NCBI GenBank assembly: GCA_018666775.1
Contig: JABIXC010000007.1
Location: 316,015 to 380,014 of the forward strand
Reading direction: 5' to 3'
Source of the DNA: Rhodospirillales bacterium
GTDB taxonomy: Bacteria; Pseudomonadota; Alphaproteobacteria; SMXQ01
Length of the DNA stretch: 64,000 bases
Shown here piece by piece: positions 16,951 to 25,024 of this stretch (position 1 is its first letter; each line of letters begins with the position of its first letter). The position numbers were made by a program, and so were the translations under genes. The notes beneath the pieces are model-generated. The model did not search any database and was not told where the DNA came from. It saw only the letters and a list, made by a program, of their open reading frames with translations.

Positions 16951-18546
16951 ATGGCCCGTTCGTACCAAAATTTAAGTGAATACATCCAGGTGCTCGATGA
17001 TGCAGAAAAGCTGGTGCGCGTCACAGTCCCGGTCAACAAAGACACGGAACTGCACCCCTTGGTCCGCCTCCAGTTCAGGGGGTTGCCTGAGGAAAAGCGT
17101 AAAGCCTTTCTGTTTGAAAATGTCTATGACAGCACGGGGCGAAAATATGACATTCCCGTTCTGGTCGCTGCCATGGCCGGGTCATCTGATATATACGCCT
17201 TGGGCATGGGCTGTCCAACCGAAGAAATTCCGGATCGTTGGCTCCAGGCCCTTGAATCACCGCTCGACCCCGTCACCGTAGAAAGCGGGCCGTGTCAGGA
17301 CGTGGTGATTAAAGGGGAACAGTTGGAAAAAGAAGGGCTTTCCCTTTTGCCCATTCCCATTTCAACGCCGGGGTTTGACAATGCACCCTATACCTCTGCC
17401 TCGCACTGGGTGACCAAACACCCCGAAACCGGCATGCATAATCTTGGTAATTATCGCGGCATGGTCAAAGCGCCAAACCGCATCGGTACCCTGCCTGCCA
17501 TGCTTGGCGTTGGCATGCGCGACCACATTGATGCCTGGCGCGAAGCCGGCCATGAGCGCCTGCCCGCCGCCGTGGTCATTGGTGCCCCACCGCACGTCAC
17601 CTATACCGCCGTGACCCGCATCCCCAATGACATGTGTGAATATGATGTTGCCGGTGCCATTGCCGGAAAACCGCTTGAGCTGGTGAAATGCCTTACCCAG
17701 GACCTGATGGTGCCCGCAGAGGCTGAGATTGTCATTGAAGGAACGGTGCCCGCCAGCGAAGTGGAAATGGAAGGCCCGTTTGGGGAATTTCCGGGCTATA
17801 TGGCACAGCGCGATTACAGTTTCTTTATGGACATCACCTGCATCACCATGCGCAAAAAACCCACATATTTAGCCATTCTGAGTCAGGTGCCGCCCAGTGA
17901 AAGCAGTAAAATGCGCCATATCGGGCGCGCAGCGGCGGCCAAAAAGTTTCTCCATGATAACGGGTTCGACAACGTCATCGATGTCAATTATCTGGAATGC
18001 ACCGGCTCTAACGCCTTGGTCGTGATCAAAATAAAGAAACGCGAAGCCGACGATGGCGCCAAAGCGCTGGACCTTTTGACCACCAAATTTATCGGCAAGA
18101 TCGCCGTGGCCGTTGATGAAGACATTGACATCACCAGCCTTGAAAACATCATGTGGGCCATTGCGTGGCGCAACCAGCCCTACCGCGATGTCAAAATTGT
18201 CGACACCCCCCTGTTGGCCCTGGACCCCTCGTTAGCACCACCGGGCGAATCCCGGGGGTTGGCAACGGACGCCGGCGCAATGCCGCGCAATACCAGTCTG
18301 ATGATTGATGCCACCATGGCATGGCCTTACCCACCCATTTCGCTCCCCAAACGCGAATACATGGAACGCGCCCAGGAACTATGGGCCGAGTTGCAACTGC
18401 CGGGGCTTGAATTACAAAACCCGTGGTATGGCTATTCGCTGGGTGCGTGGACCAAAGAGCTGGAAGAAGAAGCCCAGCTTGCGGTCGAAGGGCGGCACTA
18501 TGAAACCGGGGAAAAATTGCGCGGACGTCGCAAACGCATCGACTAA
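16951..18546 (+). CDS. UbiD family prenyl-FMN-dependent decarboxylase (UbiD 3)
   Basis: 531-aa UbiD-family enzyme from a different branch than UbiD 1 and 2. Seen: NLSEYIQVLDDAEKLVRV at the N-terminus, MHNLGNYRGM (cofactor-pocket Asn and Arg), EMEGPFGEFPGYM (catalytic acid pair), HIGRAAAAKKFLHDNGF, and DEDIDITSLENIMWAIAWR. The C-terminal 60 residues carry a mixed-charge tail ending RGRRKRID. The longer chain and N-terminus resemble UbiD/Fdc-type and 4-hydroxybenzoate or phthalate-type decarboxylases. Ribosome site AAGGGAATAG before ATG 16951. Last gene of its unit, converging on the IclR gene. Two UbiD types in one operon may mean two successive decarboxylations, or a heteromeric enzyme as known for some UbiD systems. 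Confidence 0.9.
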   Translation: MARSYQNLSEYIQVLDDAEKLVRVTVPVNKDTELHPLVRLQFRGLPEEKRKAFLFENVYDSTGRKYDIPVLVAAMAGSSDIYALGMGCPTEEIPDRWLQALESPLDPVTVESGPCQDVVIKGEQLEKEGLSLLPIPISTPGFDNAPYTSASHWVTKHPETGMHNLGNYRGMVKAPNRIGTLPAMLGVGMRDHIDAWREAGHERLPAAVVIGAPPHVTYTAVTRIPNDMCEYDVAGAIAGKPLELVKCLTQDLMVPAEAEIVIEGTVPASEVEMEGPFGEFPGYMAQRDYSFFMDITCITMRKKPTYLAILSQVPPSESSKMRHIGRAAAAKKFLHDNGFDNVIDVNYLECTGSNALVVIKIKKREADDGAKALDLLTTKFIGKIAVAVDEDIDITSLENIMWAIAWRNQPYRDVKIVDTPLLALDPSLAPPGESRGLATDAGAMPRNTSLMIDATMAWPYPPISLPKREYMERAQELWAELQLPGLELQNPWYGYSLGAWTKELEEEAQLAVEGRHYETGEKLRGRRKRID

Positions 18547-18561
18547 ATTAGAGCGACTAGA

Positions 18562-19407
18562 TCAAGATGCGATCGCAGCACTCGGGCTTGCGCCAAAACT
18601 GCCCGATACGTCGTCAGCCGCAGCCTTGAGCTTCTTTGCATATTGACTGTCTGTGCCTAAATCAACAACGCCTGCAACCCCGATAAGCGAAATTGCCATA
18701 ATGATTTCGCCATCAGAACCAAAAACCGGGGCCGCCACCCCAACAATGCCCAGCTCGCTCTCGCCGGTGTTATCGGCAACCCCGTCACGACGCACGCACG
18801 CGCGCAAGGTATCAACATCTTCTATCGTCAGGGTTTTTGATCCGCTGGCTTGATGGAGGGGCGCTGCAAGTTCAAGTTCCACCAGCGACTTGGTTTTTTC
18901 TTCTGGCAGATAACTGACAAAGACCTTCCCGCTGGCGGTGCGCAAAAGGGGTAATTTCCGCCCTTCTCTGATACGAACGGCGGTTCCCAATTCACCTTGT
19001 TCCCAGCGAATTACCATAGGGCCATCGGATGCCCAGACCACCAAAACAGAAACCAATCCGGTTTCCGCCGTTAGCTTGGTCAAAGCCTCCGTTCCCATCT
19101 TGACCGTATCCACACGCCCAAGCGCGGCCACCCCAAGGGTGACCAACAATGGGCCAAAATCATAGCGACTCGATGACGGGTCCTGGCGCACCGCACCAGC
19201 CTGAATCATGCCCGCCAGAAAACGGTGGGTGCGGCTTGCTGGCATCCTTGCGGCCTGTGCGATTTCACCCAACGTGCCCGGTCGCCCCATATCCGCCATG
19301 GCTTTGAGAATAAACAGGCCAATACCCACAGAACGATTGGCATTTTTGGGGGATCTGGGGTCTTCAAACCCTGCCGTGTACTCAGATATGGGGGAATGCT
19401 TTGTCAT
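18562..19407 (-). CDS. IclR family transcriptional regulator
   Basis: 281-aa IclR-type regulator. N-terminal winged helix-turn-helix about residues 25-90 (LGEIAQAARMPASRTHRFLA, recognition helix PASRTHRFL), followed by the GAF-like effector domain (LRTASGKVFVSYLPEEKTKSL, GVADNTGESELGIVGVAAPV). Such proteins usually sense aromatic acids or their degradation intermediates and control adjacent catabolic operons. It is the third gene of a probable unit with the flavoprotein at 20621 and cupin 4. It is well placed to control them and the divergent amidohydrolase operon through 21815-22022. It ends 15 nt from the convergent UbiD 3 stop. The effector is unknown. Confidence 0.9.
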   Translation of the reverse strand: MTKHSPISEYTAGFEDPRSPKNANRSVGIGLFILKAMADMGRPGTLGEIAQAARMPASRTHRFLAGMIQAGAVRQDPSSSRYDFGPLLVTLGVAALGRVDTVKMGTEALTKLTAETGLVSVLVVWASDGPMVIRWEQGELGTAVRIREGRKLPLLRTASGKVFVSYLPEEKTKSLVELELAAPLHQASGSKTLTIEDVDTLRACVRRDGVADNTGESELGIVGVAAPVFGSDGEIIMAISLIGVAGVVDLGTDSQYAKKLKAAADDVSGSFGASPSAAIAS

Positions 19408-19513
19408 TTTGTCTTATCCTGGGGGGTAGCGTTGCGTTTTGGTGTCCCGATCAAGCATACCCGATGCGCAGCTGATTCCAATAATCAAAATGCTATCTAT
19501 TGAAAATACCCGT

Positions 19514-20590
19514 TTAGTCAGGGGCGGCTTCTTCTCTGACTTCTTCTCTGTGGAACCCAAGAGACCGCATCACGGGTTCATCATTAATGGAAAACAGAAT
19601 GGCCGGTTTGTCTGATCCGTTTTCATGGGCGTGCCAGGTCCAAAGGGGGACCACGAAACTGTCCCCCTTTTTCCAGTCAAACCGCTGATCCCCGATAACG
19701 GTGGTCCCTTCACCTTCATACACGTGATAAATGGCCGCGTGGGTGTGTCTGTGAGCGCTATATTTTTTGCGCGCCGCCAACATTTGTATGTCACATCCCA
19801 CCGTCGGCAGGGTTGGGCCATCGGTCTCTGGATTGACGTAGTGCAAAAATGCGCCATCAACTGCATCCAGTTCATCCCCGCCTTCGGCCAAGCCATAAAG
19901 GGCGGCTTCGGTTTCTGCCCAGGGATAGCAATACGCAGCACGGGGTGCGGGCGGTTGGTCCTGTTTTCCGCCCACGGTGGCCGGGCGCAACGTGCCAAAG
20001 CGTTTAGAGGACCAACCCACATCGCGGGTCAGGTCTTGATGAGGGGATTGATGGGGTTCGCCAAAACCGATCTGGAAATGCACGATCAAGGGTGCCACTG
20101 CCCCATCCAGCCAGATGGTTGGAACTGATCCATTATTGATATGGTCATGCCAGCTCCAGTTTGGCGTGGTGATCAAGTCACCCCGGGTCATGAAAAACTT
20201 TTCCCCGTCCACCACCGTGCAGCCTTCACCATTGCCTTCCACCACGAAACGGACCGCATCCATGGTATGGCGATGACACGGGGCCATTTCGCCTGCCAAT
20301 ATCATTTGCGCCCCCAGCACCAGATTGGGGCTGGTCCCTAATTCAAGGTCCGGGTTTTGAAAACCGATAAACCGGCGGTGCGCTTCTTCGGGCGGAATAT
20401 GATCGACTGCTTCGAACAGGGTTTTATGAATGTCGTCCCAACCCCACAAAAATGGCTTATAACTGGGCGTTGGCTCCCGGTATCCCACCGTTCGCGATGG
20501 GATCATCCAATACCCGACCAGGTTTTTATCCCGCACGCCCTGATCAAAACCATCTCTGGATGCAGCACTATCTTTTTTCTTTCCAGCCAT
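19514..20590 (-). CDS. gentisate 1,2-dioxygenase-like bicupin protein (cupin 4)
   Basis: 358-aa bicupin protein of the gentisate dioxygenase-like family. First barrel: APCHRHTMDAVRFVVEG and WSWHDHINNG, giving the His-x-His plus His iron site. Second barrel: SAHRHTHAAIYHVYEG and WTWHAHENG, also with complete histidines. The N-terminus is Lys/Asp-rich (MAGKKKDSAASRDG). It lies between the acyl-CoA-dehydrogenase-like flavoprotein (stop 30 nt upstream) and the IclR gene, suggesting hydroxylation followed by ring cleavage: a flavin monooxygenase makes a dihydroxy aromatic and the cupin opens it. That order is inference. Confidence 0.82.
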   Translation of the reverse strand: MAGKKKDSAASRDGFDQGVRDKNLVGYWMIPSRTVGYREPTPSYKPFLWGWDDIHKTLFEAVDHIPPEEAHRRFIGFQNPDLELGTSPNLVLGAQMILAGEMAPCHRHTMDAVRFVVEGNGEGCTVVDGEKFFMTRGDLITTPNWSWHDHINNGSVPTIWLDGAVAPLIVHFQIGFGEPHQSPHQDLTRDVGWSSKRFGTLRPATVGGKQDQPPAPRAAYCYPWAETEAALYGLAEGGDELDAVDGAFLHYVNPETDGPTLPTVGCDIQMLAARKKYSAHRHTHAAIYHVYEGEGTTVIGDQRFDWKKGDSFVVPLWTWHAHENGSDKPAILFSINDEPVMRSLGFHREEVREEAAPD

Positions 20591-20620
20591 AAATTATGTC
20601 CTACCTTTAGCCATGCGGCC

Positions 20621-21814
20621 CTAAAATTGCCCGTGGGGATCAAGGCCCAGCGCATAACTGCCATACATGGTGGACCCCGCATCCCAGTTCAAACTGATGT
20701 GATGAGAGATGGCATGAATGTCGCGCCATGCACGCCCCACCCGATTGTCTTCATAGGTGCCGGTCACCCCCGTCACACTGTAAAGCCCATCAATCGCCCC
20801 CACACACAGCTTCAGAATATAGGAATGGGTCAATCGATTGCGCATGCGCATGTCCAGATCAACCGCGCCGCCACCATTGACCACATCGTTGGTTTTTTTC
20901 AGGTCGCGTAAAATCATCAGGCGCGCCGCATCATAGGCGGCCGTGGCTTCGGCCACCCGGGTCTGGACCCCGGCAAACCCCGCCATGGAACGCCCCCCCG
21001 CCATGGCCAGCGTTTTGCGGGTTTTATTAAGATCAATAAAATCATCAAGCGCGCCCTTCAAGGCCCCAAGAGCCGGGCCTGTGATCGCCGTGGGGATACA
21101 TGAAAACATCGGGATGCGGTAAAGCGGCCGGTCTTGCGCTTTGGCACCCGGGCTGGTCCCGGCCTTTGCATCTTCCAGATCAAGACGCCGGTGCGATGGC
21201 ACAAAGACATCCTTGCAGACAATCCGCTTGCTGCCCGTTGCAGAAAGGGCCGTGGTAAACCAGTCATCTTCGATTTTGTAATCCTTTGCTGGCACCAGAA
21301 CAAAGGCGATCACCGGTTTGTCCCCCCCGGCATCATCAGCAATGCGCACCCCAAGCAATGCCCATTGACCATGATCACAGCCGCTAGAAAAGGGCCATGA
21401 ACCGCTGATGCGCCACCCGCCATCAACGGCTTCGGCCTCCGTGATAGGCGAATAAGACCCAAAGGTGATGGCATTGGGGGCATCACCCCAGACATCCTCC
21501 TGGGCTTGCAGGGGGAAATTGGCCACCAGCCATTGGTGCATGATGGCAAGACCTGCGACCCAGGCTGTGGACGCACACCCCGCCCCAAGCACGCACGAAA
21601 TTTTCATCAGGCAGGAAAAATCGTATTCATACCCGCCAAACCGTTCTGGCTGCAGAATATGGAACAGGTCCGCTTCCCGAAGGGCTGCCATCACGTCTTT
21701 TGATACCATCCGCGCATCTTCGGCCGATGCCGCCTTTTCCCGCAACAAGGGTACCAATGCACGGGCGCGGTCCAGCAATTCATCTGGTGTTGGCTTTGGG
21801 TTTCCCCCAGTCAC
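20621..21814 (-). CDS. acyl-CoA dehydrogenase-fold flavoprotein, probable flavin-dependent monooxygenase
   Basis: 397-aa protein with the acyl-CoA dehydrogenase fold: N-terminal helical domain (ALREADLFHILQPERFGGYE, CASTAWVAGLAIMH), middle beta domain (GGWRISGSWPFSSGCDHGQW, TGSKRIVCKDVFVPSHRR) and C-terminal helical domain (GVTGTYEDNRVGRAWRDIHA). The A-STAW motif and the C-terminal RDIHAISHH pattern are those of two-component aromatic monooxygenases (HpaH-, HsaA-, DszC-like) rather than true acyl-CoA dehydrogenases. It would need a separate flavin reductase, and none is seen. GTG 21814 follows GGGGGA; an in-frame TTG at 21832 would add six residues. First gene before cupin 4 and iclR. Confidence 0.8.
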   Translation of the reverse strand: MTGGNPKPTPDELLDRARALVPLLREKAASAEDARMVSKDVMAALREADLFHILQPERFGGYEYDFSCLMKISCVLGAGCASTAWVAGLAIMHQWLVANFPLQAQEDVWGDAPNAITFGSYSPITEAEAVDGGWRISGSWPFSSGCDHGQWALLGVRIADDAGGDKPVIAFVLVPAKDYKIEDDWFTTALSATGSKRIVCKDVFVPSHRRLDLEDAKAGTSPGAKAQDRPLYRIPMFSCIPTAITGPALGALKGALDDFIDLNKTRKTLAMAGGRSMAGFAGVQTRVAEATAAYDAARLMILRDLKKTNDVVNGGGAVDLDMRMRNRLTHSYILKLCVGAIDGLYSVTGVTGTYEDNRVGRAWRDIHAISHHISLNWDAGSTMYGSYALGLDPHGQF

Positions 21815-21852
21815 GACATTTTCCCCCGGCAAAGCCCGTTTTTGGGCCGTTA

Positions 21853-21869
21853 TTGATTATTTAAATCAA
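21853..21869. promoter_or_regulatory. perfect inverted repeat in divergent promoter region, candidate IclR site
   Basis: TTGATT (21853-21858) and AATCAA (21864-21869) around ATTTA, in the 208-bp divergent region between the flavoprotein (start 21814) and the amidohydrolase (start 22023). An IclR regulator is encoded in the left operon, and IclR dimers bind short AT-rich palindromes, so this is a reasonable operator candidate. No direct evidence of binding. Confidence 0.35.
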
Positions 21870-22022
21870 TTTTACACGCTCAGGCGCAAAGTAGAATTGT
21901 TATCTGAAAAATGGACAAACCTGCCGCTTTCGCCACCCTTTAAAAATTGTCATAATAACGGGAATGATAAAAATAAATGCCAGACCCGATGAACCCTTAT
22001 GGTCTGGTCAGGGAGAGAAGCC

Positions 22023-23075
22023 ATGCCCACCATCGACGCCGATGCCCATGTGCTTGAGACGCCGGACACCTGGTCTTATATGTCAGAAGACGAGCAAGAG
22101 TTCCGTCCTCAGATTTTTACCCGGGACCCCAATGATGGGGCGCCGTACCGGGAAAACCAACGCCGTGATTACTGGAAGATCGGCGATCATTTCCAGACCA
22201 AAACCAATGTCGGCAGCGATGTCCCGGTTGAAGCCCGGGACATGGTGGATATAAAACGCAGGCTCGATCATATGAATGAGATCGGGGTGGATATTCAGGT
22301 GCTCTATCCCACCCTGTTTCTGCGCCCCGTGACCACGGAACACGATGTCGAATTGATGCTGGTCAAAAGCTATAACCGCTGGCTTGCCGATATCTGGAAA
22401 CAATCTGATAACCGCCTGCGCTGGGTTGCCATGCCGCCCCTGTTATCCATGATTGACCCGGGCAAGGTCCGGGCTGAACTGGAATTTTGCAAAGCCAATG
22501 GGGCCGTGGGTATTTTCATGCGGGGCTTTGAATGTGAAATGCTGGCAGGGCACCGATACTTCTTTCCCCTGTATGCAATGGCAGAAGAACTGGGGCTTGC
22601 CATCACCTTTCACGCGGGCAACAACAGTTTTGCCAATCACAATTCCTTTTCCCGCGATGCCGGCATGTTGATTTTCAAATTTCCGGTCATGGCGGCATTT
22701 CTGGATGTTCTGGTTCGGGGCATTCCGGAACGGTTCCCGAATTTACACTGGGCCTTTATCGAAGCCAGCGCCCAATGGGTGCCCTATATGCTGGGTGAAG
22801 CGAAAATGCGCATTGAACGCCAAGGCCGGCGCATGAGCGATCATATATTGGATGACAATCATTTTTTCATCACCACCCAGAAAAGCGATGACCTCAACTG
22901 GCTGCTGGAAGAACTGGGCAGTGATAATCTGGTTGTCGGCACCGATTATGGGCACAAGGATTCAGCAACAGAAGTCCAGGCCCTGAAACGCATGAGCGAA
23001 GATGGCAATATCCCGCCCGCCATTTTGAAATCCATTCTGGAGACCAACCCAAGCAGGCTTTACGCCCTTCAATAA
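22023..23075 (+). CDS. amidohydrolase family 2 (ACMSD-like) metal-dependent hydrolase or decarboxylase
   Basis: 350-aa TIM-barrel enzyme of the amidohydrolase-2 branch, which contains decarboxylases (ACMSD, gamma-resorcylate type) and hydrolases of ring-fission products. Seen: TIDADAHVLE at the N-terminus (metal residues after strand 1), GLAITFHAGNNSF (metal histidine), and NLVVGTDYGHKD (the C-terminal Asp needed for catalysis). ATG 22023 is used instead of an earlier in-frame start because GGGAGAGAAG sits just before it. First gene of a plus-strand pair with the flavoprotein at 23098 (22 nt gap). Probably decarboxylates or hydrolyses an intermediate; substrate unknown. Confidence 0.85.
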   Translation: MPTIDADAHVLETPDTWSYMSEDEQEFRPQIFTRDPNDGAPYRENQRRDYWKIGDHFQTKTNVGSDVPVEARDMVDIKRRLDHMNEIGVDIQVLYPTLFLRPVTTEHDVELMLVKSYNRWLADIWKQSDNRLRWVAMPPLLSMIDPGKVRAELEFCKANGAVGIFMRGFECEMLAGHRYFFPLYAMAEELGLAITFHAGNNSFANHNSFSRDAGMLIFKFPVMAAFLDVLVRGIPERFPNLHWAFIEASAQWVPYMLGEAKMRIERQGRRMSDHILDDNHFFITTQKSDDLNWLLEELGSDNLVVGTDYGHKDSATEVQALKRMSEDGNIPPAILKSILETNPSRLYALQ

Positions 23076-23097
23076 AAAATTAAAAAAGGAATTTTTC

Positions 23098-24285
23098 ATG
23101 AGTGACACTGCAAAAAACAAGCTGGACGGGGTTGATTGGCCAGAACGCGCGCGCGCGCTGGCCCCCATGATTGCGACCGCTTCTGATCAGACCGAAAGCG
23201 AAAGACGGGTGCCGCAAGCCGTGATGAAAGCGCTTCATGATCAAGGGCTGTTTCGCATGATGCAGCCAAAAAGCATCGGTGGCGGGGAATCCACCCCCAT
23301 GGAATTTATGAAAGTTTTGGAAATTGTTGCCGGTGCCGATGCCAGCACCGCATGGTGTCTTGGCCAGGGCCTTGGCTGTTCCACAGCGGCCGGTTTTGTG
23401 CCCCATGAAACCGCAAAAGAAATGTTTGAAACGCCGGGCATTCTGGCCTGGGGCCCACCCACGCCGGGGAACAAGGCCGTTTTATGCGATGGCGGCTACA
23501 AGGCAACCGGGCGCTGGCGGTTTGCCAGTGGTGCCCCCTATGCCACCTGGTTTGGCGGCCATTCCCCGGTTTTTGAAGCCGATGGTGAAACACCGGTAAA
23601 AGATGATGCGGGCAAACAGGTGATGCGCACCATGTTAATGCCAGCCAAAGATGTCACCCTGCACAATGTTTGGGACGTGATTGGCCTGCGCGGCACCGGC
23701 AGTGATGATTATGAAGTCAAAGACCTGTTTGTGCCCAACAGCCACACTACGTGGCGCAATTCACAACCAGACCGCGCCGAAGATGGCCCCCTGTACAGCG
23801 TGCCCCTGTTGACCATCTATGGTATGGGCTTTGCTGGCATCGCCCTGGGCATTGCGCGCGCCATGCTGGATGAATTCGTCCCCGTCGCCATGGCCAAAAC
23901 CGGCGCTGGTGCCAGCAGCGTGCTACGAGAAAACGGCGTCATCCAGTCTGGCCTTGGTCAGGCAGAAGCCAAAGTCCGGTCATCGCGTGCATTCTTGATA
24001 GAAATAATCGGTGAAACCTGGGACGTGTTTTCAGCAGGCCAGATGCCAAACATGGACCAACGCGCAAGGCTACGACTTTCCATATCCCACACCATCAATC
24101 AGGCACGCGAAGCGGTCGATTTTGTCTATCAGTCCATGGGCACCAATGCGATCTTTGAAAACGGCCCGTTTGAACGTCGTTTCCGCGATATGCACACGGT
24201 TTCTCAACAAGGACAGGGCCATGTCATCAATTATGAATTCGTCGGCCAAGCCTTCATGGGCATGGACCCGGGCCACAGAGTCTAA
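23098..24285 (+). CDS. acyl-CoA dehydrogenase-fold flavoprotein, probable flavin-dependent monooxygenase
   Basis: 395-aa member of the same broad family as the gene at 20621, but not a close copy. Seen: ALHDQGLFRMMQPKSIGGGE, GADASTAWCLGQGLG, ATGRWRFASGAPYATWFGG, LRGTGSDDYEVKDLFVPN, and the C-terminal RDMHTVSQQGQGHVINYE. These match two-component aromatic hydroxylases (oxygenase part) rather than CoA-thioester dehydrogenases: the usual acyl-CoA catalytic Glu region is not recognisable. It follows the amidohydrolase with a good ribosome site (AAAAAAGGAA). Two such oxygenases flanking one divergent promoter suggest two hydroxylation steps or two substrates. Confidence 0.8.
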   Translation: MSDTAKNKLDGVDWPERARALAPMIATASDQTESERRVPQAVMKALHDQGLFRMMQPKSIGGGESTPMEFMKVLEIVAGADASTAWCLGQGLGCSTAAGFVPHETAKEMFETPGILAWGPPTPGNKAVLCDGGYKATGRWRFASGAPYATWFGGHSPVFEADGETPVKDDAGKQVMRTMLMPAKDVTLHNVWDVIGLRGTGSDDYEVKDLFVPNSHTTWRNSQPDRAEDGPLYSVPLLTIYGMGFAGIALGIARAMLDEFVPVAMAKTGAGASSVLRENGVIQSGLGQAEAKVRSSRAFLIEIIGETWDVFSAGQMPNMDQRARLRLSISHTINQAREAVDFVYQSMGTNAIFENGPFERRFRDMHTVSQQGQGHVINYEFVGQAFMGMDPGHRV

Positions 24286-24306
24286 GCATGTCTAGAGCTG
24301 TCTAGA
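24281..24306 (+). repeat. three 10-nt tandem imperfect repeats at a stop codon
   Basis: TCTAAGCATG, TCTAGAGCTG, TCTAGA(CGAT) follow one another at 24281, 24291 and 24301. The first copy contains the TAA stop of the flavoprotein gene. The last two TCTAGA units are also palindromic. The repeat fills the 24-nt gap to the convergent CMD-family gene. Function unknown; compare the stop-codon repeats at 59431-59480. Confidence 0.5.
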
Positions 24307-24309
24307 CGA

Positions 24310-24900
24310 TCACGGAACCGGAAGGACGATGGCGCCGGGCTTCAATTGGGTATCAAACGCGCATAACAACGCGGCTGTCCCTGCATAATTGGCCATGATT
24401 GAAACCAGGTCGACCAATTTGGCCCGGCCAAAAACGGCCAGCGCACGGGCGTAGGTTTCCGAGCTGACCTTGTGATCGCCAAAAATTTCGCGACCCAGCA
24501 GGATCACCACGGCATCAACCTCGCTGAGCCCATCCACGGGTTTGCGGAACTTCACCACATCGATGGCTTCTTGGGACAAGCCCTGTCTCAACCCTTCGGG
24601 TTCATGGGCGGCCCATTCAAACTGGCTGTCGGCCTGACGGGCCGTAATCAAAATAGCCAGTTCCCGGCTGGATGTCTCAATGCCTGTTTCATTGCGCAGG
24701 TAATAGGTCAATTTTTTGCCATGTTGCGATAATTTTGGGCTGTGAAGCTTAATGCCACCCGGCCCCCACAATCCCGCCAGCGAATCAGTATCGGGACCGG
24801 CATAACGATCAAAAATTGCCAAAGCCTCGCCTTCAAGGTCTTCGCGTTTGGGCCAGGGCAATCTGCTGCCCGATTCTTTGTCTATGTCACTGGCGGTCAT
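24310..24900 (-). CDS. carboxymuconolactone decarboxylase-like (AhpD fold) protein
   Basis: 196-aa helical protein of the CMD/AhpD superfamily. Seen: TGIETSSRELAILITARQ, then QFEWAAHEPEGLRQGLS, the conserved E-W-x2-H block, about residues 85-120. The Cys-x2-Cys of peroxidase-type AhpD is absent, so a catabolic lactone decarboxylase or related role is more likely than peroxide reduction. Length is typical for the longer CMD members. ATG 24900 lacks an obvious ribosome site beyond GGAGG at 24911-24915. It is convergent with the flavoprotein at 23098 and divergent from the FMN dehydrogenase, both catabolic. Confidence 0.85.
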   Translation of the reverse strand: MTASDIDKESGSRLPWPKREDLEGEALAIFDRYAGPDTDSLAGLWGPGGIKLHSPKLSQHGKKLTYYLRNETGIETSSRELAILITARQADSQFEWAAHEPEGLRQGLSQEAIDVVKFRKPVDGLSEVDAVVILLGREIFGDHKVSSETYARALAVFGRAKLVDLVSIMANYAGTAALLCAFDTQLKPGAIVLPVP

Positions 24901-25024
24901 TTTTCTAAATCCTCCCTTTTTTAAATTACCCCTAGAATAGCGCGGTAATTTCCGTTCTTGAAGCCCATTCGTTACCGTGGCAGTTTGGGAGACACAAAAA
25001 AATATTATTAAGGGTGGAAATTCA

